Assembly (NCBI GenBank): GCA_963678445.1 | Contig: OY782877.1 | Coordinates: forward strand, 2,480,001-2,544,000 | From: G963678445 sp963678445 | GTDB taxonomy: Bacteria > Hydrogenedentota > Hydrogenedentia > Hydrogenedentales > G963678445 | DNA: 64,000 nucleotides | Reading direction: 5' to 3' | Part shown: piece after piece, positions 7,495 through 17,113 of the stretch | Numbering within the stretch: the first letter of the stretch is position 1 | Layout: each line of letters opens with the position of its first letter | Made by a program: the position numbers and the translations under genes | The notes under the pieces: model-generated | The model's input: the letters and a program-made list of their open reading frames with translations, nothing else | Databases searched by the model: none | What the model was told of the DNA's origin: nothing

Positions 7495-10400
7495 CTCCCA
7501 ACTTTGAACGCCCGTCGTTGGGCCGAATTCCTGATATGCAGGAATTGCCTGATCTAATCGAAATTCAGACAAAATCGTATAATGATTTTCTGCAGTGGGA
7601 TGTGCCGCCGGATGAGCGGGAAGCCAAAGGACTGCAAGAGGTCTTTTTGGATGTGTTCCCGATTGCGGCGCCGAATAATTTGACGAAGTTAGAGTTTGTA
7701 AACTATGCGTTTACGCCGCCCAAGTACACGATTGAAGAGTGTCAACAGCGGGGGGTGACGTATGCGGCATCGTTGAAGGCGCTGTTGCGCTTGGTGCGCT
7801 ATGAGGAAGTGGGTGCTTCAAACGAGCTGCGTGAGAAGATGATGTTGGAGCAGGAGGTGTTTTTGGGTGAATTGCCACTGATGACACCTACGGGCACGTT
7901 TATTATTAATGGTGCGGAGCGTGTGATTGTAAGCCAATTGCACAAGTCTCCGGGTGTATCTTTTGAGCGCAAGGTTCACCAGAACGGTAAACCCTTGCTG
8001 TCAGCGCGTGTGATTCCGTACCGGGGTGCGTGGCTGGAATTCGAATACGATGTCAATGATAACCTGTGGCTGACGATTGACCGACGCTCCAAGTTGTTGG
8101 CGACCTCGTTTTTGAAAGCGTTTGGTTATATTGAGCCGACGGAAATTCTGGCGCTGTTTTATCGCTTCCAGACGATGACGTTTGGCCGCACGAAGGTGAA
8201 GGTGGATGGAGCGACGATGGAGCCGGAGGAGGTTGTGGGGCGCTGGGTGGCGGAAGATGTGATCGATTTGGACACGGGGGAGGTGTTGGTGGATGCAGCC
8301 ACAGAGTTGACGAGTTCGGTGGTGGATCGCCTGATGGCGGCGCATGTGCAAGAAGTGAAGCTGTTGCATGCGGAGGATGTGTCGAAGGATTCTACGATTG
8401 TTATGACGCTTGCGCAGGATCAGACACAGACGCAGGAAGATGCGTTGCGCGAGATTTACGCGCGAATCCGTCCGGGTGACCCGGCGACGGATGCAACGTG
8501 TCGTACCTTCTTCCAACGTCTGTTTTTTGATCCTAGTCGCTATGATTTTGCGGCGGTAGGTCGCTATAAGATTAACCGTAAGCTTGGGTTACAGATTTCC
8601 CAGGAAACCAAAACGCTGACGCCGGAGGATGTGGTGGCGACGTTGCAGTATTTGGTGAAGCTGCGGGGTGGTGAAGGGGTGCTGGATGATATCGACCACT
8701 TGGGTAATCGCCGGGTGCGTGCGGTAGGTGAGTTGCTCTCGAATCAGGTGCGTATCGGTCTGGTGCGCATGGAGCGCACAGTGCGTGAGCGGATGAATTT
8801 CCAGGATGAGGAACAGCTTACACCGCAGACCTTGGTAAATCCCAAGCCGGTGAGCGCGGTAATCAAGGATTTCTTTGGCCGCAGCCAGTTGTCTCACTTC
8901 ATGGATCAGATTAATCCGCTGGCAGAGTTGACGCATAAGCGTCGTCTGAGTGCCTTGGGACCGGGCGGTCTGAGTCGTGAGCGCGCAGGCTTCGAGGTGC
9001 GCGACGTGCATGCGACGCACTATGGTCGTATTTGTCCGATTGAGACGCCTGAAGGCCCCAACATCGGGTTGATGGCATCGTTGTCGACCTATGCGCGCAT
9101 CAATGATTACGGTTTCCTCGAAACACCCTACAAGAAGGTGGAGAGCGGTCGCGTTACCGGCGATATTGAAATGCTCTCGGCCTATGATGAAGATAATTAC
9201 ATCGTGGCGCAGGCCAATGCACCACTGGATAAACATGGCCGCTTTGTGCGCCGCAGCGTGATGTGTCGTCACCGGGGCGATTATCCTCAATCGCCGCCGG
9301 AGCATGTGGACTACATGGACGTGTCGACCAAGCAGCTGGTAAGTGTGGCTGCAGCGTTGATTCCTTTCCTGGAGCACGATGATGCTAACCGTGCATTGAT
9401 GGGCTCGAACATGCAACGTCAGGCGGTACCGCTTTTGCGTACCGATTCGCCGCTGGTGGGTACGGGGCTGGAGCACGAGACGGCGCGTAACTCGGGTACG
9501 GTCGTGCGTGCGGAACGCGATGGGGTGGTGGAGTATGCGGATAGTGAAGTTGTCCGGGTGAAGACGAAAAAGAAAAAAGATGACAATCCCTTCCGTGCGG
9601 ATGAGGATGTGTACTACCTGAAAAAGTATGTGCGCTCGAATCAGAACACATGTATTACCCAGCGTCCGATCGTGACGAAAGGCGACAAAGTATCCGCAGG
9701 CAGCATCCTGGCGGATGGTCCGGCGACGGATCAGGGCGAATTGGCCCTCGGTCGCAACGTCTTGGTCGCATTCTTGCCTTGGGAAGGGTACAACTTTGAG
9801 GACGCGATCGTACTCAGCGAGGATCTGGTAAAAGACGATGTGTTTACGTCTATTCATATCCAGGTATATGAGTTGGAGTCGCGGGACACGAAGCTGGGAC
9901 CGGAAGAGGTGACGCGGGATATCCCCAATGTGAGCGAAGATGCGCTGCGCAATCTGGATGAGAATGGTATTATCCGCATCGGTTCGAAAGTGACTGCTGG
10001 CGACATTCTGGTAGGTAAGGTGACGCCGAAGGGCGAAACCGAGCTGGCTCCGGAAGAAAAACTGCTACGCGCGATCTTTGGTGAGAAAGCGGAAGATGTG
10101 CGCGATGCATCGTTAACCGTGCCGCCGGGTGGTGTGGGTGTGGTGGTGGATGTGAAGGTGTGCAGTCGTCGCGATCGCAGCACGGATGCGCAGTCGAAGA
10201 AGGCATTGACGCAGGAAGTGAATAAGATTAAGCGCCAGTACGAAGAACGGATTAATGAGATTCGTAACACCTTCGTAGCGTTGGTGCGTGATGACATCAT
10301 CGGGATGAAGATCCTCGAAGATGTTTACGATTATAAGAACGATGAGCTGGTGCTGGAGAAGGGTAAACGCGTGCGTGTGGCGCACTTGGACAAGGCCGAC

Positions 10401-11330
10401 TACAGCGTGTTGGCACGTATGCGGGTGGAGGACAAGAAGGCGCAGCAGAAATTAACGCGTCTGGTCAATATGGCGGCAATGGAAACGGCCAAGTTGATCG
10501 CTTTCCGCGACAGCCAAATTGAACGGTTGCGCAAGGGCGATGAATTGCCCCCAGGCGTGATTAAGCTGGTGAAGGTCTTCGTGGCGACGAAGCGCCGCAT
10601 GTCGGTTGGGGATAAGATGGCCGGTCGACATGGTAACAAAGGTGTGGTGTCGCGCGTGGTGCCGGTAGAAGATATGCCGTTCTTGCCGGATGGAACGCCG
10701 GTGCAGATTCTGTTGAATCCGCTGGGCGTGCCGTCGCGAATGAACGTAGGACAGATCCTTGAAACGCACTTGGGCTGGGCAGTGAAGGCATTGGGAATGA
10801 AGGTGGCGACGCCGGTCTTCAATGGTGCAGAAGAATCGTCCATTGTTGAATACCTGAAGAAAGCGGGCCTGCCTGAATCGGGCAAGATTCGTTTGCGTGA
10901 TGGTCGTACCGGTCGGGAATTGGCGCAGGACACTTGTGTGGGGCAGATTTACATGCTGAAGCTGAACCACTTGGTGGATGACAAGATTCACGCGCGTGCG
11001 ATTGGACCGTATTCACTGGTTACGCAGCAACCGCTGGGTGGTAAAGCCCAGTTTGGTGGCCAGCGTTTTGGTGAAATGGAAGTGTGGGCGTTGCAGGCCT
11101 ATGGCGCAGCGTATACCTTGCAAGAGCTTTTGACGGTGAAGTCTGATGATATTCAGGGTCGCACCAAGGCATATGAAGCGATTGTAAAAGGGGAGCGCGA
11201 AGTCGAGCCGGGTACGCCGGAGTCCTTCAATGTGTTGGTGCGTGAGATGCAGAGCTTGTGTCTTGACGTCGTGAAGTTGGTGAAGGTGGAAGGCAGCGCA
11301 GAAACTGAAGAAGAAATGGTGGAGGACTAA
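7485..11330 (+). CDS. rpoB: DNA-directed RNA polymerase subunit beta
   Basis: RpoB forms one pincer of RNA polymerase and part of the active centre and rifampicin pocket. The 1281-residue protein is collinear with bacterial RpoB from the N-terminal protrusion and lobe through to the C-terminal clamp, with conserved blocks such as GRICPIETPEGPNIGL and KMAGRHGNKGVVS. In the rifampicin region the E. coli Gln513 position is His471 (SQLSHFMDQ). His526 and Ser531 equivalents are unchanged (His484, Ser489). AAAGGAG precedes the ATG by about seven bases. It is followed after three bases by rpoC. Unusually, no rplKAJL ribosomal protein genes precede it here. It has its own promoter and a leader ORF instead. 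Confidence 0.98.
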   Translation: MAVAPNFERPSLGRIPDMQELPDLIEIQTKSYNDFLQWDVPPDEREAKGLQEVFLDVFPIAAPNNLTKLEFVNYAFTPPKYTIEECQQRGVTYAASLKALLRLVRYEEVGASNELREKMMLEQEVFLGELPLMTPTGTFIINGAERVIVSQLHKSPGVSFERKVHQNGKPLLSARVIPYRGAWLEFEYDVNDNLWLTIDRRSKLLATSFLKAFGYIEPTEILALFYRFQTMTFGRTKVKVDGATMEPEEVVGRWVAEDVIDLDTGEVLVDAATELTSSVVDRLMAAHVQEVKLLHAEDVSKDSTIVMTLAQDQTQTQEDALREIYARIRPGDPATDATCRTFFQRLFFDPSRYDFAAVGRYKINRKLGLQISQETKTLTPEDVVATLQYLVKLRGGEGVLDDIDHLGNRRVRAVGELLSNQVRIGLVRMERTVRERMNFQDEEQLTPQTLVNPKPVSAVIKDFFGRSQLSHFMDQINPLAELTHKRRLSALGPGGLSRERAGFEVRDVHATHYGRICPIETPEGPNIGLMASLSTYARINDYGFLETPYKKVESGRVTGDIEMLSAYDEDNYIVAQANAPLDKHGRFVRRSVMCRHRGDYPQSPPEHVDYMDVSTKQLVSVAAALIPFLEHDDANRALMGSNMQRQAVPLLRTDSPLVGTGLEHETARNSGTVVRAERDGVVEYADSEVVRVKTKKKKDDNPFRADEDVYYLKKYVRSNQNTCITQRPIVTKGDKVSAGSILADGPATDQGELALGRNVLVAFLPWEGYNFEDAIVLSEDLVKDDVFTSIHIQVYELESRDTKLGPEEVTRDIPNVSEDALRNLDENGIIRIGSKVTAGDILVGKVTPKGETELAPEEKLLRAIFGEKAEDVRDASLTVPPGGVGVVVDVKVCSRRDRSTDAQSKKALTQEVNKIKRQYEERINEIRNTFVALVRDDIIGMKILEDVYDYKNDELVLEKGKRVRVAHLDKADYSVLARMRVEDKKAQQKLTRLVNMAAMETAKLIAFRDSQIERLRKGDELPPGVIKLVKVFVATKRRMSVGDKMAGRHGNKGVVSRVVPVEDMPFLPDGTPVQILLNPLGVPSRMNVGQILETHLGWAVKALGMKVATPVFNGAEESSIVEYLKKAGLPESGKIRLRDGRTGRELAQDTCVGQIYMLKLNHLVDDKIHARAIGPYSLVTQQPLGGKAQFGGQRFGEMEVWALQAYGAAYTLQELLTVKSDDIQGRTKAYEAIVKGEREVEPGTPESFNVLVREMQSLCLDVVKLVKVEGSAETEEEMVED

Positions 11331-11333
11331 GTC

Positions 11334-14300
11334 TTGGCGAAATACATTGCCACAACGGCCGAACGATTTGATGCGATTGCGATCCGCATGGCCTCTCCCG
11401 AAGAGATTTTGAAGTGGTCGCGGGGCGAAGTCAAGAAACCGGAAACCATCAACTACCGCACGTTTAAGCCCGAGAAGGACGGACTTTTCTGCGAGCGTAT
11501 TTTCGGACCTGTGAAGGACTGGGAATGCGGCTGCGGTAAATACAAAAAAGTGAAACATCGCGGGATTACCTGCGATCGTTGCGGTGTGGAAATTACAGAA
11601 TCGAAGGTGCGCCGGGAACGGATGGGCTGTATCAAGCTGGCCGTGCCGGTAACGCATATTTGGTTCTTCAAGACGACACCGAGTTGTATCGGTAATTTGC
11701 TGGACATGTCCATCCGCACGTTGGAGCGGGTGATCTATTTTGAGAACTATGTCGTGCTTGATCCCGGTGACACCGGTCTGGAAAAAATGCAGACCCTCAC
11801 CGAGGATGAATATCAGGATGCGCGGGTGGAGTATGGCAGTGATCGCTTTGTGGCCAAAATGGGCGCGGAATCGATCAAAATGTTGCTGGAGGAGCTGGAT
11901 CTTGATGCGTTGAGTGCGGAATTGCACGCGACATTTGCCAGCACGACTTCTGCGCAGGCGCGCGCCAAGGCGATCAAACGCCTTAAGGTGGTCGAGGCCT
12001 TGCGTAAGTCGGGCAACAACCCGGCATGGATGGTTTTGGACGTCATTCCGGTTATTCCCCCGGATCTGCGTCCGTTGGTGCCGCTGGAAGGCGGCCGCTA
12101 CGCCACCAGTGACTTGAATGACCTGTATCGTCGCGTCATCAACCGTAACAATCGTTTGAAGCGGCTGATCGAACTGCGTGCGCCGGAAGTCATCTTGCGC
12201 AATGAAAAACGCATGCTGCAGGAAGCAGTCGATGCGTTGTTTGATAATGGCCGCCATGGCCGCACGGTGCTGGGTGCGGGTAACCGTCCCCTCAAATCCC
12301 TCAGCGACATGCTCAAAGGTAAGCAAGGGCGTTTCCGCCAGAACCTGCTGGGCAAACGCGTTGACTATTCTGGCCGTTCGGTGATTGTGGTGGGGCCAGA
12401 ACTGAAATTGCATCAGTGCGGTCTTCCCAAACGGATGGTTTTGGAACTTTTCGAGCCGTTTATCATCCATCAGCTGAAAGAGCGCGGTGTGGCAACCACC
12501 ATCAAATCCGCCAAGCGTATTATTGCGCAGGGACGCGATGAGGTGTGGGACATCCTGGAAGATGTCATCAAAGATCACCCCGTTATGTTGAACCGCGCAC
12601 CGACGCTGCACCGCTTGGGTATCCAGGCGTTCCAGCCGGTATTGGTGGAAGGCAAGGCAATTCGTATCCACCCATTGGTTTGCCGCGCGTTCAACGCCGA
12701 CTTTGACGGTGACCAGATGGCCGTACACCTGCCGTTGATGCCGGCAGCGCAACTGGAAGCCCATCTGTTGATGATGGCCTCTTCGAACATCTTCTCCCCG
12801 TCAGACGGCTCCCCTATCGTAACACCCAGTCAGGATATCGTTTTGGGTATCGCCTGGATGAGTAAGCCGCGTAAGGGTGCTAAAGGGGGCTGGAAAGACG
12901 AATGGACGGGTAAAGATGGTGCTATCCTGCAACCAGGACGGGTTTATCCCGGTGTGCCGCAGGTGATTTCCGCTTATGAAGCTGGAGAAGCCGAAATTCA
13001 CGCTGAGATTAAGTTGGCGACGGATGAAGGTATCGTTTCGACCACCGTTGGCCGTGTACTTTTGGCCGATGGCCTGCCCAAAGAGATTACGGTGCAGGAT
13101 GTGAATCGCCAGCATGATCAGAGCACGATTGGCGCTGTAATTGCCGCCTGTTATAAAAAGCATGGGCACCACAAAACCGTGGAGCTTTTGGACGCCTTGA
13201 AGAAGGTGGGCTTTAAGTATGCTACGTTATCAGGCCTGTCAATTGCGATGATTGACATGGTGATTCCCCCAGAGAAGAAGGAACTTATCGAGCAGGCGCA
13301 GCAGGAGGTGGAGCGTATTGATGAGATGTATCAGAATGGGCTAATCACCGAAGGTGAGCGGTACAACAAGATCATTGACGAATGGACCGCGACCACGGAA
13401 GCGGTTTCGTCGGCGATGCTGAAGTGCATGGAAGACAACGCCGATGGATTTAGCGGTATCAACCTGATGTACCAATCCAAAGCGCGTGGTAGCAAGTCGC
13501 AGATTCGTCAGTTGGCCGCTATGCGCGGACTGATGGCCAAGCCTTCTGGTGACATTATTGAATCACCCATTAAGTCGAATTTCCGCGAAGGCCTTACGGT
13601 TGTGGAATACTTCATTTCGTCGCACGGTGCGCGGAAAGGTCTGGCAGATACGGCGTTGAAGACGGCGGACGCTGGATACCTCACACGACGTCTGGTGGAC
13701 GTGGCGCAGGATGTCAGCATTGAAGAGATCGATTGCGGTACGTTGACAGGGGTGTGGGTCGAACCGTTGATGGATGGTTCAGACATTATCGCCGCTTTGC
13801 ATGAACGTATTGTTGGGCGCTATGCGCTGGATGACATTATGGTGCCGGGCCGCGATGACCCGATTGTTATGGCGGGTGAAGAAATCGACGAAGCTAAAGC
13901 CATGGAAATCGAGGAATCGGGCCTGCCAGGTATTACGATTCGCTCGGTGTTGACATGTCAATCCAAACATGGCGTATGCGCCAAGTGTTATGGCCGTAAT
14001 CTGGCTACGGGTAAACTGGTGGAATTGGGTGAGGCGGTAGGTATTATCGCAGCGCAGTCGATCGGTGAACCGGGCACGCAGCTGACGATGCGTACGTTCC
14101 ACATTGGTGGTGCGGCGAGTCGTCAGGTTGAAAGCACGGATATCAAGATGACCGACAACGGTTCGGTCGAGTTTAATAATGTGCGTACCGCGGAGAACCG
14201 CGACGGGCAGACCGTGGTGGTGAACCGAGGCGGTGAAATTCGCATCTTGGGTAACGACGGGAAAGAGATTCACCGTTTTGCCGTTCCCACAGGTTGCGTA

Positions 14301-15476
14301 CTGCATGCTGAAGATGGCCAAAAGATGCGCAAGGGTCAGCTTATCTTCCAGTGGGACCCCTACAACGTTTCGATTGTGGCGGAACAAGCGGGTACGATCC
14401 AGTTGGAAGGCATGGTGGAAGGCGTTACGATGCGCGTAGACGTCAACCCCGATACCGGTCTAGAAGAACGCGTTATCACCGAACACAAGCAGGACCTGCA
14501 CCCGCAGATTACTATTTTGAGCGAAAGCCGCGAAGTGCTTTCGTTTGCTACCGTGCCTGCGGAAACTCACGTGGTGGTGAATGACGGTGATGAGGTGATG
14601 GCGGGTGACTTGCTGGCCAAGACACCGCGTCAGTTCAGTAAAACGAAAGACATTACGGGTGGTCTGCCGCGTGTGGCGGAACTTTTTGAAGCACGCCAAC
14701 CCAAGCTTCCTGCAATCATCAGTCACATCGACGGTATTGTGGAGCTGGGCGGCGCTAGCAAGGGCATGCGTAAGGTCAAGGTGATGCCGCCGGTCGGTAA
14801 AGAACGTGAATACACGATTCCGCCTGGAAAACACTTGAATGTGCAGACGGGTGACCGGGTATATGCGGGACAGCGTCTGACCGATGGTCCGATCATCCCG
14901 CAGGACATTCTTGCCGTACAGGGTGAAGACGTGCTGCGTCGCTACCTGCTCGACGAAGTACAGCAGGTGTATCGTCTGCAAGGTGTGCGCACCAACGATA
15001 AGCACATTGAGGTGATTATTCGTCAGATGCTGCGTAAGGTGCGCATCAAAGACGATCCGGGTGACACGCCCTTCTTGGCCCATGAAGAGGTCGATAAACT
15101 GCGCTTTGCTGAGGTGAATATGCAGACGCAGCAGCGTGATGGACGTCCTGCGGAAGCTGAACCGGTACTGCAGGGTATCACAAAGGCTGCTCTGAGTACA
15201 GAGAGCTTTGTTGCTGCGGCTTCGTTCCAGCAGACGACGCGTGTGTTGACCGAAGCCACCATTGGTGGCAAGCGCGACTATCTGCGTGGTCTCAAGGAGA
15301 ATGTCATTATCGGTCATCTGATTCCTGCGGGCACGGGTAGCCCTCACTACCAGAGTTCCCAGCCCAGACTTATGGATGCGGCGTTGGAAGACTTCTCTGA
15401 TGAGCTTGAAATTGGTGCTACGGAGCATGCCTTTGAAATGGATGAAGATGAGGCTGCGGAGGAAAGCATCGGCTAG
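11334..15476 (+). CDS. rpoC: DNA-directed RNA polymerase subunit beta'
   Basis: RpoC carries the catalytic magnesium site of RNA polymerase. The motif NADFDGD at residues 454-460 supplies the three aspartates. The N-terminal zinc site uses Cys65, Cys67, Cys80 and Cys83. A second zinc site lies in the CQSKHGVCAKCYG stretch. Length (1380 residues) is normal for a protein without large lineage insertions. Translation begins at a TTG codon at 11334, three bases after the rpoB stop and behind a GGAGG that lies inside rpoB, so the two subunits should be made in step. An intrinsic terminator follows. The C-terminal tail is acidic. Confidence 0.98.
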   Translation: MAKYIATTAERFDAIAIRMASPEEILKWSRGEVKKPETINYRTFKPEKDGLFCERIFGPVKDWECGCGKYKKVKHRGITCDRCGVEITESKVRRERMGCIKLAVPVTHIWFFKTTPSCIGNLLDMSIRTLERVIYFENYVVLDPGDTGLEKMQTLTEDEYQDARVEYGSDRFVAKMGAESIKMLLEELDLDALSAELHATFASTTSAQARAKAIKRLKVVEALRKSGNNPAWMVLDVIPVIPPDLRPLVPLEGGRYATSDLNDLYRRVINRNNRLKRLIELRAPEVILRNEKRMLQEAVDALFDNGRHGRTVLGAGNRPLKSLSDMLKGKQGRFRQNLLGKRVDYSGRSVIVVGPELKLHQCGLPKRMVLELFEPFIIHQLKERGVATTIKSAKRIIAQGRDEVWDILEDVIKDHPVMLNRAPTLHRLGIQAFQPVLVEGKAIRIHPLVCRAFNADFDGDQMAVHLPLMPAAQLEAHLLMMASSNIFSPSDGSPIVTPSQDIVLGIAWMSKPRKGAKGGWKDEWTGKDGAILQPGRVYPGVPQVISAYEAGEAEIHAEIKLATDEGIVSTTVGRVLLADGLPKEITVQDVNRQHDQSTIGAVIAACYKKHGHHKTVELLDALKKVGFKYATLSGLSIAMIDMVIPPEKKELIEQAQQEVERIDEMYQNGLITEGERYNKIIDEWTATTEAVSSAMLKCMEDNADGFSGINLMYQSKARGSKSQIRQLAAMRGLMAKPSGDIIESPIKSNFREGLTVVEYFISSHGARKGLADTALKTADAGYLTRRLVDVAQDVSIEEIDCGTLTGVWVEPLMDGSDIIAALHERIVGRYALDDIMVPGRDDPIVMAGEEIDEAKAMEIEESGLPGITIRSVLTCQSKHGVCAKCYGRNLATGKLVELGEAVGIIAAQSIGEPGTQLTMRTFHIGGAASRQVESTDIKMTDNGSVEFNNVRTAENRDGQTVVVNRGGEIRILGNDGKEIHRFAVPTGCVLHAEDGQKMRKGQLIFQWDPYNVSIVAEQAGTIQLEGMVEGVTMRVDVNPDTGLEERVITEHKQDLHPQITILSESREVLSFATVPAETHVVVNDGDEVMAGDLLAKTPRQFSKTKDITGGLPRVAELFEARQPKLPAIISHIDGIVELGGASKGMRKVKVMPPVGKEREYTIPPGKHLNVQTGDRVYAGQRLTDGPIIPQDILAVQGEDVLRRYLLDEVQQVYRLQGVRTNDKHIEVIIRQMLRKVRIKDDPGDTPFLAHEEVDKLRFAEVNMQTQQRDGRPAEAEPVLQGITKAALSTESFVAAASFQQTTRVLTEATIGGKRDYLRGLKENVIIGHLIPAGTGSPHYQSSQPRLMDAALEDFSDELEIGATEHAFEMDEDEAAEESIG

Positions 15477-15508
15477 CAGCGCGCAAGTATAGGCATAGAT
15501 TTATTTCA

Positions 15509-15547
15509 AACGCGGACGACGCAACTGAGCTCGTCCGCGTTTTCTTT
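15509..15547 (+). terminator. Strong intrinsic terminator after rpoC
   Basis: An 11-bp perfect stem (15509-15519 with 15531-15541, core CGCGGACGA / TCGTCCGCG) is followed by TTTTCTTT. It lies about 30 bases after the rpoC stop codon. The remaining bases up to the PP2C stop at 15661 show no gene. Confidence 0.9.
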
Positions 15548-15660
15548 AGATGCACTTACGGCAGAGTGCTCAGTCACAAGGAGAAGGAGAAACACGTACT
15601 TGTCGTATTCCCGAATTTTATGGAGAAGAGAGCTGATAGGACTGGCAGGGGGCGGCTTTT

Positions 15661-16602
15661 TTATTGGAGGAATGTGCTAAGGAAGGGACGGAGTGCGTAT
15701 CCTGCGGCAAAGGAGCCAAGCCCGTAGAGGAGCAAGAAGAGTATCCAGCCGATGGTGAACCCGTGCCGACGGATAAAGGAGTGCAGACGCAGGAAAATGA
15801 GGCGTAGCGGGTTGGGGCTGATATTAGCGACGATGACGGTGATGTTGTCTTTGCCGCCGTTTTCGTTCGCAAGGTGTACAAGGCGTTGGGCGATTTCTGC
15901 TGTGCTACCGTAACGCTGGAAGATGGCCTTGATTTCAGCATCGCTGACCATATTTACGAGGCCGTCTGTACAGAGCAAGAGCATGTCACCGGGAACAATA
16001 TGCCAGCAGTAGGTGTCGACTTCAGTATCAGCATGGGTGCCGACGCACCGGGTGACGATATTTTTGCGATGGTCTGTCTCGGCCTCCGCTTTTGACATGA
16101 GTCCAAGCTTAACCTGTTCGTCTACCCATGAGTGGTCTTCGGTGTGGGTGAGGATTTCGCCATCGCGGATGTGATAACAGCGGGAGTCGCCTACGTTGCC
16201 AATATAAACCTTTTTAGGCTCGATAACAGCGGCAAGCATGGTAGTACCCATGGGGCGCTTATTTTTTACGAGATCCTTGTTGGTCTGATAAATGCTTTCG
16301 TTGGCTTTTTCGATGGTGCTGCGCATGAGGGGCAAGGGGCCTTGATCGCGTTCATCGACCACAGTGTCCTCATCGGGAGGGGGCGGCGCGGGTTCCTTTA
16401 TCATGTCTTTAACAATAGAAACCGCTAACTTGCTGGCGATTTCGCCGCCAGTATGCCCGCCGAGCCCATCGGCCACACAAAGAAGCGCCCCTTCTTCAAA
16501 CAATTGCAGTCCGGGCGTGTTTTCCCGGTAGACGCCATAAGCGTCCTCATTCTTCTTCTTTCGTCGTCCGATATCCGACTGTGCAGCAATGTCCAAGCGC
16601 AT
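15661..16602 (-). CDS. PP2C-type serine/threonine phosphatase with C-terminal membrane anchor
   Basis: Metal-dependent protein phosphatase of the PPM/PP2C family, related to Stp/PrpC enzymes that oppose Hanks-type kinases. The start at 16602 is preferred because GGGA lies just upstream and the protein then begins MRLDIAAQSDIGRR; an ATG eight codons earlier has no ribosome site. Metal-binding and fold motifs are in order: NEDAYGV (residues 18-24), VADGLGGHTGGEIAS, GNVGDSRCY, LCTDGLVNMV and GGKDNITVIV. After the catalytic domain a hydrophobic helix near the C-terminus (about residues 278-305) should fix it to the inner membrane with the catalytic part in the cytosol. No partner kinase lies nearby. 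It converges on rpoC. Confidence 0.9.
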   Translation of the reverse strand: MRLDIAAQSDIGRRKKKNEDAYGVYRENTPGLQLFEEGALLCVADGLGGHTGGEIASKLAVSIVKDMIKEPAPPPPDEDTVVDERDQGPLPLMRSTIEKANESIYQTNKDLVKNKRPMGTTMLAAVIEPKKVYIGNVGDSRCYHIRDGEILTHTEDHSWVDEQVKLGLMSKAEAETDHRKNIVTRCVGTHADTEVDTYCWHIVPGDMLLLCTDGLVNMVSDAEIKAIFQRYGSTAEIAQRLVHLANENGGKDNITVIVANISPNPLRLIFLRLHSFIRRHGFTIGWILFLLLYGLGSFAAGYALRPFLSTFLQ

Positions 16603-16890
16603 AATATTCCCATCCAATCGGCTCATAGCGTAGCAGAATAGAGGGGTTCAGGGCAAGGATTTGTATAAGAAACACTGTGTTATCGAAGGCTAAAATCTCC
16701 TGCTTTTTTACAGTAAACTGTTTGAGAGAAAGGTGAATATGCTATGGTGGGGCATCTTGTTGACAGTTAAAACCCAGGACAGAAGGCCTGCATGAGGAAG
16801 AAGATAGCTCGAGAAAAACTGTGCTGGTAATGGAAAAGGCTGCAGGGGAATCTTCTTCGGACAGGTCGTGTACGACGGGTTTAAATCCTA

Positions 16891-16996
16891 CTACAGGCTA
16901 CAACGCCAGCTGGGAAGTATCGATTGTTTCGGGATACCGAGAGTACTATAGCAGAGGCCGTAAAAAGGTTTTTCGCTGGCAGTAAGACCGCTTTAG
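16891..16996 (+). repeat. Diverged copy (A0) of the dispersed GCTG-hairpin repeat
   Basis: This stretch has the layout of the repeat family but is worn. It begins CTACAG at 16891 and has a TACTATAGC stretch in the core position. It ends GACCGCTTTAG at 16986-16996, where it shares its last CTTTAG with the next copy. It lies in the 510-base gap between the PP2C and glycosyltransferase genes. A 51-codon frame crosses it (16830-16985) but has no support as a gene. The rest of the gap shows nothing recognisable. Confidence 0.35.
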
Positions 16997-17095
16997 CGAC
17001 AGGAATTCCAAAAGTTGCCATAAAAAACGAAGTTTTTCTGCGGTCTGGAACGGTGAGGACCATAGCTAGCGCTTGTGGGCGCTGGGTCACTTTAG
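16991..17095 (+). repeat. Dispersed GCTG-hairpin repeat, copy A (99-bp unit)
   Basis: The copy runs from CTTTAG at 16991 to CTTTAG at 17090-17095, a spacing of exactly 99 bases. The left half (17010-17031) is identical over 22 bases to copy B at 33616-33637. The core GAGGACCATA is at 17055-17064. The hairpin GTGGGC-GCTG-GGTCAC is at 17075-17090 and has one mismatch. It ends 18 bases before the start of the glycosyltransferase gene and points the same way. Confidence 0.75.
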
Positions 17096-17113
17096 ACAAA
17101 TAGGTGTGTAAGT

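Noticed and set aside
8589..9857. Long open frame (422 codons) on the minus strand across rpoB
   Set aside because: It lies wholly opposite a highly conserved gene. It is basic and His/Arg-rich with no recognisable domain or ribosome site, which is typical of an antisense shadow created by codon bias.
11013..12764. Very long minus-strand frame (583 codons) across the rpoB-rpoC junction
   Set aside because: Same reason: it mirrors rpoB and rpoC codons and shows no domain, signal or ribosome site.
16830..16985. Small 51-codon frame before the glycosyltransferase gene
   Set aside because: No ribosome site, no recognisable features, and it ends inside a repeat copy.
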